The translations under genes were made by a program, and so were the position numbers. This document shows positions 8,944 to 17,327 of a stretch of 64,000 nucleotides of DNA, one piece after another. Numbering within the stretch: the first letter of the stretch is position 1; every line of letters begins with the position of its first letter. Below the pieces are notes generated by a model. The model did no database searches and had not been told where the DNA came from. It was given only the letters and a program-made list of their open reading frames with translations. This DNA is from G020354785 sp964521285 (GTDB lineage Bacteria; Bacteroidota; Bacteroidia; Bacteroidales; UBA10428), in NCBI GenBank assembly GCA_964521285.1, contig CAZFQS010000014.1, positions 1 through 64,000 on the forward strand. The letters are read 5' to 3'.

Positions 8944-8975
8944 TTTGTTAAATATAATCATTTAAACTATATTTA
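8944..8975 (+). promoter_or_regulatory. Promoter of the membrane hydrogenase operon
   Basis: TTTG at 8944-8947, a 20-bp spacer and TATATTTA at 8968-8975 match the Bacteroidota TTTG-N19/21-TAnnTTTG promoter at all but the last base. The -33 box lies in a direct repeat of TTTGTTAAA (8933-8941 and 8944-8952). A TTGTGAA half-site resembling half a Rex operator sits at 8986-8992, just behind the predicted start. A full Rex inverted repeat is not present. Confidence 0.5.
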
Positions 8976-9012
8976 CCTTTCTTTATTGTGAAATTTGGAA
9001 CAAAAAAATATA

Positions 9013-10017
9013 ATGGAGAGTTTCCAGATAGCTACAGCCGACTGGTTAAAGGCTTTACAGAAATTAAATGAATCTTTTATAGTATATGCACCTGTTAATA
9101 ATGGTGATAGCATTGATTACGAGATAGTTGGTGATAATAATATCAATGATATAATATACAATACTCCCAAGCCTGTTACACCGCTTAAAACATTCTTCCT
9201 GCCTGTAAAGGAGAATGTGGTTATTAACAAAAAAATTCACAATAAAAATATAATCATGGGGATTCCCTCATGTGATTTGGCCGGCGTGAGTTTGTTAGAT
9301 GAAATATATCTTGATAAAGATTTTATAGATCCCTATTACAGGAATGTAAGAGAAAATTCAATTCTTATTGGAACAGATTGTTTTACTACACAGGAACATT
9401 GTCATTGTACTGCATATGGGATTAATCCTTATCCGGAAAAGAATAATGACCTGTCATTGATTTCTTTAAATGGTTCAATATTAATTTTTGTGAATACGGA
9501 TAAAGGAATTGAAATTGCTGCCAGGATTAAGGAAGTAGCTACTGTACATGAAATTAGTAGTGAGAATATAAAAGCAGTGCAAACAAAAAGAGAAGCTGTT
9601 AAAAAGGAATTAAAAAAGAGTTACAAAAATTTACCGGATTATAAGGAAACCGGAAAACTTATCATTAAATCAAAGGATGCAATTTGGGAGAAATATGCAA
9701 AGACATGTGTTTCTTGTGGTGCCTGTGCAACTATTTGTCCGACTTGTACTTGTTTCCTTTTAATTGACAGGCCTGATTTTGAAAAAGTAAGACAACTGGA
9801 TGCATGCCAGTATCCAGGGTTTGAAAGGATAGCAGCAGGGGAAGATCCTCTTGGGAGGAAATATGTGAGGTTCAGAAACAGATACTTATGTAAATATGTA
9901 TGGAAACCTGAAAAGTTTGAATCAATAGCATGTACAGGTTGCGGCAGATGTATCGAATCATGCATAGGCAGTATAAACAAAAACGAATTATTCACCGAAT
10001 TAGTGAACAAAAAATAA
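9013..10017 (+). CDS. hydB: Sulfhydrogenase beta-type iron-sulfur subunit (HydB/AsrA family)
   Basis: An electron-transfer protein that normally links an NAD(P)H flavoprotein (HydG) to a soluble [NiFe]-hydrogenase or to sulfite reductase. Two cubane motifs are visible: CVSCGACATIC near residues 232-242 and CTGCGRCIESC near 307-317, with extra cysteines in PTCTC. I start it at ATG 9013 (MESFQIATADWL), which aligns with family N-termini and leaves about a 30-nt leader. A TTG at 8995 would add six residues. hydG follows after 12 bp. The usual HydD/HydA hydrogenase partners are absent; the next genes are membrane hydrogenase subunits. Confidence 0.82.
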   Translation: MESFQIATADWLKALQKLNESFIVYAPVNNGDSIDYEIVGDNNINDIIYNTPKPVTPLKTFFLPVKENVVINKKIHNKNIIMGIPSCDLAGVSLLDEIYLDKDFIDPYYRNVRENSILIGTDCFTTQEHCHCTAYGINPYPEKNNDLSLISLNGSILIFVNTDKGIEIAARIKEVATVHEISSENIKAVQTKREAVKKELKKSYKNLPDYKETGKLIIKSKDAIWEKYAKTCVSCGACATICPTCTCFLLIDRPDFEKVRQLDACQYPGFERIAAGEDPLGRKYVRFRNRYLCKYVWKPEKFESIACTGCGRCIESCIGSINKNELFTELVNKK

Positions 10018-10029
10018 AATATTACAGAA

Positions 10030-10854
10030 GTGTCAAATATCGGAAGCATATATAAACCTCTTAAAGCAAAAGTTGATAAGGTAATTACTGAATCGCCTAC
10101 TATTAAGACACTTGTTCTTATCCCTGAGGCTGATTTTTCTTTTAAAACAGGTGAGTTCATTCAACTTACACTTAATGGGTATGGTGAAGCTCCTTTTACA
10201 CCTTCTTCATCACCACTTGAAAAAAGAAGGCTTGAAGTTACTATTATGAAAGCCGGCTATGTTACAGAAAAGGTACATGCACTTAAAGCAGGAGAAGTAG
10301 TTGGAATAAGAGGCCCGTTTGGAAGAGGTTATCCTGTAGAGCAATTCTATGGTAAGGAAATAGTAATTGTTAGCGGTGGATGTGGTTTTGCACCCATAAG
10401 ATCATTACTCTATAACCTGATGGCAGAGAAGGAGAAATTTAAGAAAGTGACGGTTTGTTACGGAGCAAAAACACCCGAAGAATGCATCTACAAACCCTTT
10501 GTTGATGAGTTGAGAAAAACAGAAAGATTTGAGGTATACAGAAGTGTGGATAATGCTGATGACAAATGGGAGGAAAAGGAAGGTGTTGTCACCATATTAC
10601 TTGATGATATAAAGGTAGATATAAAAAATTCAGTAGCGGTTGTTTGTGGTCCGCCGGTTATGATGAAGTTTGGCACAATGAAATTACTGGAGATGGGATA
10701 TCCTGGAAGTGATATTTATTTATCAATGGAAAAGAATATGTCATGTGGCCTTGGTAAATGCGGACACTGTATGATGGGGAAATATTTTGTATGTAAAGAC
10801 GGACCTGTTTTTACCTATGAAGAAATTAAAAATGAACCGGATATTTGGTTATAA
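10030..10854 (+). CDS. hydG: Sulfhydrogenase gamma-type flavoprotein (HydG/AsrB family)
   Basis: A ferredoxin-NADP reductase-type subunit that exchanges electrons with NAD(P)H. The FAD-binding barrel is at residues 1-105 (PFTPSSSP at 55-62), the NAD(P)-binding domain begins with IVSGGCGFAP (about 113-122), and a C-terminal [2Fe-2S] site has Cys239, Cys244, Cys247 and Cys255. The start is GTG at 10030. With hydB it forms a diaphorase pair. Here it is placed to feed a group 4 membrane hydrogenase, or to take electrons from it, rather than a soluble sulfhydrogenase. NADH versus NADPH preference cannot be read reliably. Confidence 0.85.
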   Translation: MSNIGSIYKPLKAKVDKVITESPTIKTLVLIPEADFSFKTGEFIQLTLNGYGEAPFTPSSSPLEKRRLEVTIMKAGYVTEKVHALKAGEVVGIRGPFGRGYPVEQFYGKEIVIVSGGCGFAPIRSLLYNLMAEKEKFKKVTVCYGAKTPEECIYKPFVDELRKTERFEVYRSVDNADDKWEEKEGVVTILLDDIKVDIKNSVAVVCGPPVMMKFGTMKLLEMGYPGSDIYLSMEKNMSCGLGKCGHCMMGKYFVCKDGPVFTYEEIKNEPDIWL

Positions 10855-10865
10855 TTAGCAAAAGT

Positions 10866-11336
10866 ATGAGCAAAAAGGTATTAATTGATCTTTATAAGTT
10901 GAGGAACCTGGATGAGTGTAAATCCGAGGCTATTTACAAAAGAGGTCCGGACGATAAATCATTTAAGACAATAAGGGAACTTGCAACATTTCAGTTTACC
11001 TGTCGCAAATGTGATAATGCTCCATGTATAAATGCATGTCCGGCAGATGCACTTGAAAAAGATAAAGATGGGATCATTAACAGGGCAGTTAATCTTTGTA
11101 TCAGATGTAAATCATGTATTACAATTTGTCCTTTCGGAACAATGATGGATGATTTATTTGAAGTTAAAACATCTGATTACAAGTACATGAACTTATCAGA
11201 TGAGTCAGAACTGGAAAAATTTGCGTCAGCATACCCTGATGATATTGTAAGTATTGTTGATATAGATGAGGATCCGAAACAAAACATTTATAAATTAAAC
11301 GATAAAATATTAGTTAAAGAATATATTTGGGAATGA
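10866..11336 (+). CDS. 4Fe-4S ferredoxin-type electron-transfer subunit
   Basis: A 156-residue iron-sulfur protein of the HycB/HydN/CooF type. Two cubane motifs are visible: CRKCDNAPCINAC and CIRCKSCITIC. The extra N-terminal cluster found in many relatives is missing; in its place are MSKKVLIDLYKLRNLDEC and only one cysteine. The C-terminal 60 residues are acidic and free of cysteine. I use ATG 10866 rather than an earlier in-frame ATG at 10845, which would overlap hydG. Its position between hydBG and the membrane subunits suggests an electron conduit between the two modules. Confidence 0.75.
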   Translation: MSKKVLIDLYKLRNLDECKSEAIYKRGPDDKSFKTIRELATFQFTCRKCDNAPCINACPADALEKDKDGIINRAVNLCIRCKSCITICPFGTMMDDLFEVKTSDYKYMNLSDESELEKFASAYPDDIVSIVDIDEDPKQNIYKLNDKILVKEYIWE

Positions 11337-11359
11337 GTTAAATAATAGAAAATAGAAAT

Positions 11360-12292
11360 ATGCTAAGAGATTTATTCTACTACTTGATTTATCCGGGCTT
11401 TCTTTTTGTTGCTGTTGTAGGCGGATTATTGTCTTTTTTTGACAGAAAGATTACGGCATGGGTTCAATTCAGAAAAGGACCTCCCTTATTACAGCCATTT
11501 TATGATTTCTTCAAACTTCTTCTGGTTAAGGAGACTATAACTCCGGCTAAAGGATCAAAAATGACTTTTTTACTGGCACCGGTATTTTCGCTTTTTGGAG
11601 CTACTGTATCAAGTGTACTGATATTTCTTCCTTTACTCGGAATTAAAACGGGATTTACCGGCGATGTCATAGTTATATTTTATTTGCTCACCATTCCTTC
11701 CTTATCCTATATTATAGGAGCACTGGCATCCGGAAATCCATTAGCATCAATAGGAGCCTCAAGAGAAATGAAATTGGTTATCAGCTATGAATTATCATTT
11801 TTACTCGTATTAATCGCTATAATAATTAAAAGCGATATGAGTATCAGCCTTTATGATATTATTAATGCACAACAACCCGCTAATGCATTCATAGGAAGTG
11901 TTTCAGGTGTAATATTATTTATTGTGGTAATCTTTTGCCTGCAGGCTAAATTAGGTCTTGTACCTTTTGATATGGCTGAAGCAGAAACAGAGATAACACA
12001 TGGTTCATTTATTGAATATTCTGGTTCTGCCTATGCCCTGATTAAACTGACTAAATACATGATGTTATTTACTCTGCCTGCATTTGTTGTTGCACTTTTT
12101 ATGAAAGGATTTAATTTTGAAGGAATAGGAATTTTATGGACGGTATTAAAAGTGTTGGCCATAGTATTAATCTTAACACTGATAAGAAATACTAATCCCA
12201 GGGTTAGAATAAGTCAAGCCATGCGGTTCTTCTTTGTATGGATGAACCTGCTGGCTATTATTGCTATTGTTTTGATATTTTTTGGATATTAA
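11360..12292 (+). CDS. mbhM: Group 4 hydrogenase membrane anchor subunit (NuoH/MbhM/HycD family)
   Basis: An integral membrane protein of about eight helices, homologous to complex I NuoH, that docks the hydrogenase arm onto the ion-pumping part. The NuoH signature DRKITAWVQFRKGP appears near residues 29-42, and the acidic loop DMAEAETEITHG near 204-215 matches the conserved DxxExExE-type loop thought to couple redox to ion movement. Length 310 is normal. It starts 23 bp after the ferredoxin gene and ends 11 bp before the small subunit. Confidence 0.9.
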   Translation: MLRDLFYYLIYPGFLFVAVVGGLLSFFDRKITAWVQFRKGPPLLQPFYDFFKLLLVKETITPAKGSKMTFLLAPVFSLFGATVSSVLIFLPLLGIKTGFTGDVIVIFYLLTIPSLSYIIGALASGNPLASIGASREMKLVISYELSFLLVLIAIIIKSDMSISLYDIINAQQPANAFIGSVSGVILFIVVIFCLQAKLGLVPFDMAEAETEITHGSFIEYSGSAYALIKLTKYMMLFTLPAFVVALFMKGFNFEGIGILWTVLKVLAIVLILTLIRNTNPRVRISQAMRFFFVWMNLLAIIAIVLIFFGY

Positions 12293-12303
12293 AATTTGAG
12301 AAA

Positions 12304-12714
12304 TTGGGCTTTAAAGAATTTTGTTTTAAGAAATCACTCTTTTTGTTTCACTTTGGTGGAGCATCCTGTAATAACTGTGATATAGAGATTCTCGATTGCC
12401 TCACACCAAGATATGATGTCGAAAGGTTTGGGATGCAACTCGTGGGAAGCATAAGACATGCAGATGTTTTGTTGGTTAACGGTTCTATCAATAAAAAGGA
12501 TAAACCAAGACTCCTTGAAATTTACAGGCAGGCCCCCAAGCCAATTATAGTGATTGCAATAGGAGCCTGCGGCTGTACAGGTGGTATATTTGCAGAAGGT
12601 AATACCTTTGCCGGTCCGGTTGACAAAATTATCCCGGTAGACGCTTATATACCCGGATGTCCGCCAAAACCAGAGGCTATACTAGCTGGTATTGTAAAGC
12701 TTCTTAATAAATAA
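12304..12714 (+). CDS. mbhJ: Group 4 [NiFe]-hydrogenase small subunit (NuoB/MbhJ family)
   Basis: This subunit carries the proximal [4Fe-4S] cluster that passes electrons to the NiFe site. The cysteines are in GGASCNNCDIEIL (CxxC), GACGCTGG and PGCPPKPEAI, the N2-type pattern. I start at TTG 12304 (137 residues) because it gives the family N-terminus just ahead of FKKSLFLFHFGG. An in-frame ATG at 12238 would overlap mbhM by 55 bp and add 22 residues that do not fit. Short small subunits of this kind, without the medial and distal clusters, are characteristic of group 4 enzymes. Confidence 0.9.
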   Translation: MGFKEFCFKKSLFLFHFGGASCNNCDIEILDCLTPRYDVERFGMQLVGSIRHADVLLVNGSINKKDKPRLLEIYRQAPKPIIVIAIGACGCTGGIFAEGNTFAGPVDKIIPVDAYIPGCPPKPEAILAGIVKLLNK

Positions 12715-12730
12715 AATAAGAATTAAGCAG

Positions 12731-13159
12731 ATGGTATCAATAAAAGACATAGATAATATTAAGAATTATCTAAAGGGAGATATAATAGAAACAGAAATAA
12801 AAAGTGCAACACGTGCAACAGTCACTATTAAGAAAGACGCACTAATCAGGGCTGCCGATTATTTGTTTAATAAACTTAAGTTAAGGTTTATTATTGCTTC
12901 TGCTTTGGATTCTAAAAAAGGATTTGAGATCTATTATCATTTTAGTAATGATTTTTCAGGACTGGTAGCTAATTTGCATGTAATTCTCCCAAAAGAAAAA
13001 CCGGAAGTAGAATCATTAACAGGATTGTTTGAAGCAGCAAACTGGATTGAGCGTGAAATGCATGAAATATTAGGCATAAATTTCTTAGGCCATCCTAACC
13101 TCGAGAAACTTATTTCTGAAGGAAACTGGGCTAAGGGAGTTTATCCATACAGGAATTAG
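12731..13159 (+). CDS. mbhK: Hydrogenase subunit of the NuoC/MbhK family
   Basis: A 142-residue structural subunit homologous to the 30-kDa complex I protein. The family signature is seen near the C-terminus: EAANWIEREMHEILGINFLGHPNLEKL, here quoted as EREMHEILGINFLGHP, followed by YPYRN. It stabilises the large subunit at the cytoplasmic side. It is separate from the large subunit, as in Pyrococcus Mbh, rather than fused as in HycE. It lies 16 bp after mbhJ. Confidence 0.88.
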   Translation: MVSIKDIDNIKNYLKGDIIETEIKSATRATVTIKKDALIRAADYLFNKLKLRFIIASALDSKKGFEIYYHFSNDFSGLVANLHVILPKEKPEVESLTGLFEAANWIEREMHEILGINFLGHPNLEKLISEGNWAKGVYPYRN

Positions 13160-13201
13160 AAATTTCTAATAGTAGAAAGCTAATAGCTAAAAGCGAAAAA
13201 G

Positions 13202-14389
13202 ATGAGTAAAATAATACCAATAGGACCATATCATCCGCTGCAGGAAGAACCTGAACTTTTCAAATTATACTGTGATGGAGAGATTGTGAAAGATATTAAG
13301 TGGGAGACCGGTTATAATCATAGAGGCATAGAAAGACTGAGCGAATCAAAAACTTTTGATCAGGCATTTTTCCTTGTTGAAAGAATTTGTGGTATATGTT
13401 CGACTTCACATCCCTTTGCATTTGCAAATTGTATGGATGAAATAGCAGGAGTGGAAATACCTGACAGGGCAAAATATATACGCAGCATAATTGGAGAATT
13501 GGAAAGGATACATAGTCATTTATTATGGGTTGGTCTTGCCGGCCATTTTCTTGGTTATAATACTGTATTTATGTGGGCATGGAAATACAGGGAACCTATT
13601 CTTGACCTGTTTGAGATCATTACTGGCAACAGGAATAGTTACGCTATGTTCAAGATTGGGGGCGTCAGAAGAGATATTGAAGAACATAAGATACCAGGAA
13701 TACAGAAAGTACTGGATTCTTTCAAGAAAAAGAATGATCTGCTCACAGGGGCTGTAATGGATGATCCTGTTATACATGCAAGAACAAAAGGAGTAGGTAT
13801 ATTAACAAAAGAAGATATTATTAATTACGCAGCGGTAGGTCCGACAGCCAGGGCTTCAGATGTTGCTATAGATGTCAGGAAGGACGATCCATATGCTGCA
13901 TATCCGTTAGTAAATTGGAAAGTTATTACCGCCAAAGGATGTGATGTTTTTGCAAAGGCTGAAGTGAGGCTTCTGGAAATGTATGAATCAATCTCAATAA
14001 TTGAACAATGCCTTGACGGACTGAAAAAGACAAAAGAAGGAGATATTGAAGTAGAAGTTAGGGAGGTGCCTGCCGGATACGGTACAGGTCATGCTGAAGC
14101 TCCCCGCGGTGAAGTATTTCATTTTGTTGTAACAAATGGTTCAAATTACCCGGTAAGGCATAAGGTAAGAGCTCCCAGCTATGTGAATATAGCAACCTTT
14201 AAAAAATCATGTGTCGGACAGACAATAACAGACGCTACAATTTCACTTGCAGCTGTTGATCCCTGCTATTGTTGTACCGAAAGAATGGCTTATGCCTATG
14301 ATTATAATACCAGAGACAAGATTCTTAATGGAGAAGATATATTAAAGCTATCTCACAAAAAAACTGAAGAAATAAGAAAAAAGTTGTAA
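13202..14389 (+). CDS. mbhL: Group 4 [NiFe]-hydrogenase large subunit
   Basis: The catalytic subunit that reduces protons or oxidises H2. Both nickel-binding CxxC pairs are present: RICGICSTSH (Cys63, Cys66) and DPCYCCTER (Cys355, Cys358), so it is a true hydrogenase and not a complex I NuoD or a sulfane reductase homologue. After Arg361 there are 34 more residues, the C-terminal extension expected to be removed by a maturation protease, one of which ends the operon. Cys357 inside the second pair is an additional cysteine. Length 395 is typical of Mbh/Ech-type subunits. Gene order with Mrp genes supports the 4d/4g-type class. Confidence 0.93.
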   Translation: MSKIIPIGPYHPLQEEPELFKLYCDGEIVKDIKWETGYNHRGIERLSESKTFDQAFFLVERICGICSTSHPFAFANCMDEIAGVEIPDRAKYIRSIIGELERIHSHLLWVGLAGHFLGYNTVFMWAWKYREPILDLFEIITGNRNSYAMFKIGGVRRDIEEHKIPGIQKVLDSFKKKNDLLTGAVMDDPVIHARTKGVGILTKEDIINYAAVGPTARASDVAIDVRKDDPYAAYPLVNWKVITAKGCDVFAKAEVRLLEMYESISIIEQCLDGLKKTKEGDIEVEVREVPAGYGTGHAEAPRGEVFHFVVTNGSNYPVRHKVRAPSYVNIATFKKSCVGQTITDATISLAAVDPCYCCTERMAYAYDYNTRDKILNGEDILKLSHKKTEEIRKKL

Positions 14390-14399
14390 TACCTGTAAA

Positions 14400-16292
14400 A
14401 TGAACGATATTTTATTAGATAATTCATATTTGACTGTTATAACAGCAATAATTGTTATACCTATACTTGTAGGTGTAGTTTTATTTATCTTACCGGAGAA
14501 AATAAAAACTGTTAAAGGAATAATTTCACTAATTATTGCTGCACCGGTACTCTATTTTGCTTACGATATTTTTGCTCAGAAGAGTCTTGCAGGAAAAGCC
14601 AATCTTATGGATGCTATTACAATTAAAAGTCAGGTTATTAATACATGGCTTGAAGGGGTTGGTAAATATACGGCTGTTAACATTGACAGCCTGAGTAAAT
14701 TAATCGCATTGTTAATTGGCTTTTTCGGATTTATTATTGTTATCTATTCACTTGTTTATATAACCAAAGCAAAGGGTATACGTAATTACTATCCCTATGT
14801 ACTTATAACTCTGGGTTCATCATTTGGCGCAGTTCTCGCAGATAATCTTATACTATTTGTTGTTTTCTGGGGTATTCTGGCTATTACATGCTATAAATTG
14901 ATTAAGGGCTATGATGAGGAGAGCTCGGCCGCTGCCAAGAAAACATTAGTTATAATTGGTGCATCTGATGGTATAATGTTATTAGGAATAGGGATTATAT
15001 GGAAGATTACAGGTTCTATCAATATGTCTGAATTAAGTATAAATACAACAGATGCAATCAGAAATATAGCATTTATTACTTTGCTTATTGGAAGTTTTAC
15101 AAAAGCAGGAGCTATTCCTTTTCACACATGGATTCCTGACTATGTAAAAAAAGCACCTGCCTCATCTTCAGCTTACCTGCCGGCATCCCTGGACAAGCTT
15201 CTGGGAATTTATTTCCTGGCAAGAATCTGTAATGATGTTTTTATACTTAATCAATGGCTGAGACTGGTAATAATTATCATAGGTGTTTCAACAATAATCA
15301 TTGCTGTAATGATGGCCTTGATACAACATAATTATAAAAAGCTGTTGGGTTATCATGCGGTATCACAGGTAGGTTATATGGTGACAGGTCTCGGACTGGG
15401 AACTCCTCTGGGGATTATCGGGGGATTATTTCATATGATGAACCATGCTTTATATAAGAGCGGACTGTTTCTGGTTGCAGGAAGTATTGAAAAGAGCACA
15501 GGAAAAGAAGACTTAGATGATATCAGTGGATTATCCCGGGCTATGCCTTTAACATTTATAACCGGACTGGTTTTTGCATTGTCAATTTCAGGTATCCCTC
15601 CTCTGAACGGTTTTGCTTCCAAATGGACTATATACCAGGGAATAATTGATTTTGGAAAAACACCGGGCGTAGCGAATCAACTGTGGATTATATGGCTGTC
15701 TCTGGCGGTTATAGGTTCTGCGCTGACATTGGCCAGTTTTATCAAATTTATATCAGGAGCCTTCCTGGGCCGAAGGAGGGAAGATTTAAAAGATGTTAAG
15801 GAAGTCAGTATAATTATGTGGTTTCCACAAGTTGTTCTTGCTTTAATTTGTATCGGTTTTGGTGTTTTCGCAACAAATTTTGTAATACCAAGGACTTTCA
15901 TCCCCATTGCGGGCGATTTTCAGTATGTAGGAGCATGGAATTCCACAACAATTTCATTGCTCATATTGATTTCAATAATACTGGGTATTATTATTTATTT
16001 AGTAGGTAATGTTAAAAACTTCCGGGTAGATGACAGTTTTGTAGGAGGGGAAACATTTAGGGAACAGACAGGTTTTGCTTCAACGGAATTTTATAAGACT
16101 ATTGCTAATTTTAAGTCGTTTTCATTTATATACAGAAAGGCAGAAGAAAAGTGGTTTGACATATACGATTTATCCAAAAATATAGTACTCTGGCTTAATA
16201 AGAAATTTAGTCTGGCACATAATGGAGTTTTATCAAACTATGCAATCTGGATCTTAGCCGGACTTATTATAATGTTAATATTTTTAATCTGA
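14400..16292 (+). CDS. Antiporter-like membrane subunit (NuoL/MrpA type) lacking the TM5 glutamate
   Basis: A 630-residue polytopic protein of the NuoL/M/N and MrpA/D family, probably an ion-translocating part of the membrane hydrogenase. The transporter core includes SFTKAGAIPFHTWIPDY with the conserved transmembrane lysine, the broken-helix segment and LIQHNYKKLLGYHAVSQVG. The glutamate normally found in the WE motif of helix 5 is replaced: the sequence reads FVVFWGILAITCYKL, with Gly158. The last 150 residues hold a C-terminal membrane extension and an amphipathic region. It is a second antiporter-like subunit besides mrpD, as also seen in the Mbs/Mbx complexes. Confidence 0.85.
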   Translation: MNDILLDNSYLTVITAIIVIPILVGVVLFILPEKIKTVKGIISLIIAAPVLYFAYDIFAQKSLAGKANLMDAITIKSQVINTWLEGVGKYTAVNIDSLSKLIALLIGFFGFIIVIYSLVYITKAKGIRNYYPYVLITLGSSFGAVLADNLILFVVFWGILAITCYKLIKGYDEESSAAAKKTLVIIGASDGIMLLGIGIIWKITGSINMSELSINTTDAIRNIAFITLLIGSFTKAGAIPFHTWIPDYVKKAPASSSAYLPASLDKLLGIYFLARICNDVFILNQWLRLVIIIIGVSTIIIAVMMALIQHNYKKLLGYHAVSQVGYMVTGLGLGTPLGIIGGLFHMMNHALYKSGLFLVAGSIEKSTGKEDLDDISGLSRAMPLTFITGLVFALSISGIPPLNGFASKWTIYQGIIDFGKTPGVANQLWIIWLSLAVIGSALTLASFIKFISGAFLGRRREDLKDVKEVSIIMWFPQVVLALICIGFGVFATNFVIPRTFIPIAGDFQYVGAWNSTTISLLILISIILGIIIYLVGNVKNFRVDDSFVGGETFREQTGFASTEFYKTIANFKSFSFIYRKAEEKWFDIYDLSKNIVLWLNKKFSLAHNGVLSNYAIWILAGLIIMLIFLI

Positions 16293-16316
16293 TAAAGATT
16301 TGAAAATTATAAATAT

Positions 16317-16874
16317 ATGGAAATAGTACTCTCAATAGTAATTGTCTTTATGATATTGGGAGCAATTTATGCCCTCTATGCAAAGGATTTATTATCGGCA
16401 CTTATCTCTTGCGGGATTGTTGGTTATGGGCTGGTTATCTGCTTCCTGCTTCTTCAGGCTCCTGATTTGGCTATAGTACAAATTGTTGTAGAAACAATTA
16501 CATTAGTGATAATGGTTGCTGTTGTTTTGAACAGCACAAGAGAAGAACTTAAAGAAAAGGCAGTGGTAAACATAGACGGCGTATCTTATGTTCACCAGAG
16601 GTATATTGTTAATGTTATACTGGTAGTGGTTTTTGCATTGTTCCTGTTATATTTTTTCAAGGAATCCATTTTTACCCTGGATCATTTTGGCGAACATGTA
16701 ACAAGGATGTCAACGGCATATATTGAAAAAGCAGCAGAGCAGACCGGCAGCGCAAATCTTGTAACCGGGATTCTGTTTGATTTCAGAGGATATGATACTT
16801 TGGGTGAGGCAACAATATTGTTTACAGCAGTCATTGGAATATTAACAATTTTAAGAGCAAAAGGTAAGAAATAA
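16317..16874 (+). CDS. MbhD-MbhE fusion (DUF4040 plus MrpB N-terminal-like)
   Basis: This membrane protein of 185 residues joins two parts that are separate in Pyrococcus mbh (mbhD and mbhE) and form the C-terminal end of MrpA in Mrp systems. The first part (residues 1-75) has the DUF4040 pattern of three helices with [16 protein letters not shown], including the conserved acidic pair. The second ends with [20 protein letters not shown], the MbhE signature. Together with the preceding antiporter subunit it makes up the equivalent of MrpA. It is an ion-pathway component of the hydrogenase. Confidence 0.82.
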   Translation: MEIVLSIVIVFMILGAIYALYAKDLLSALISCGIVGYGLVICFLLLQAPDLAIVQIVVETITLVIMVAVVLNSTREELKEKAVVNIDGVSYVHQRYIVNVILVVVFALFLLYFFKESIFTLDHFGEHVTRMSTAYIEKAAEQTGSANLVTGILFDFRGYDTLGEATILFTAVIGILTILRAKGKK

Positions 16875-16889
16875 GAATAAATTATTATT

Positions 16890-17327
16890 ATGAATGGTAT
16901 GACTCCAATAGTAAAAAAAGTAACACAACTTATTGTTGGGTTAATTTTCCTGTATGGAATTTATATTATAACACACGGACATCTTACCCCTGGCGGAGGA
17001 TTTGCCGGTGGAGCAGTTGTGGCAGGTTCATTTGTTTTACTGGTACTTGCCTATGGGAGTAATATCTTAAAATTAAAGAAACGGGAGGAGGGGTCATCAG
17101 TTGTTGAGAGTCTTGGAATACTGTTATTTACAGTACTGGCATTTGCTGCAATATTTATAGGGACAAAGGTCTTTTTCGCAAATTATCTGCCCAAAGGAGT
17201 AATAGGTGAATTAATAAGTGCGGGCGTAATTCCTTTATATAATATAGCTGTTGGAATTGAAGTTGCAGCAGCATTATTCACTATTTTTCTGGCATTAGTA
17301 ATTTATAAAGAAGAGGTATTAAAATGA
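16890..17327 (+). CDS. mrpB: Mrp antiporter subunit MrpB (MbhF)
   Basis: A 145-residue protein with four helices of the MnhB family. The signature HGHLTPGGGFAGGAVVAG near residues 28-45 is clear. In Mbh complexes this subunit belongs to the sodium-translocating half. Its stop overlaps the mrpC start by 4 bp (ATGA), so the two are translationally coupled. Confidence 0.92.
   Translation: MNGMTPIVKKVTQLIVGLIFLYGIYIITHGHLTPGGGFAGGAVVAGSFVLLVLAYGSNILKLKKREEGSSVVESLGILLFTVLAFAAIFIGTKVFFANYLPKGVIGELISAGVIPLYNIAVGIEVAAALFTIFLALVIYKEEVLK

Noticed and set aside
8933..8952. Full Rex operator in front of hydB
   Set aside because: TTTGTTAAA is directly repeated, not inverted, so it does not fit the Rex palindrome.
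12238..12303. Upstream ATG start for the hydrogenase small subunit
   Set aside because: It lies inside the mbhM gene and adds 22 residues unlike any family member; TTG 12304 gives the expected N-terminus.
13202..14389. Mbs/Mbx sulfane sulfur reductase instead of hydrogenase
   Set aside because: The duplicated antiporter subunit resembles Mbs, but all four nickel ligand cysteines and the C-terminal extension argue for a hydrogenase.
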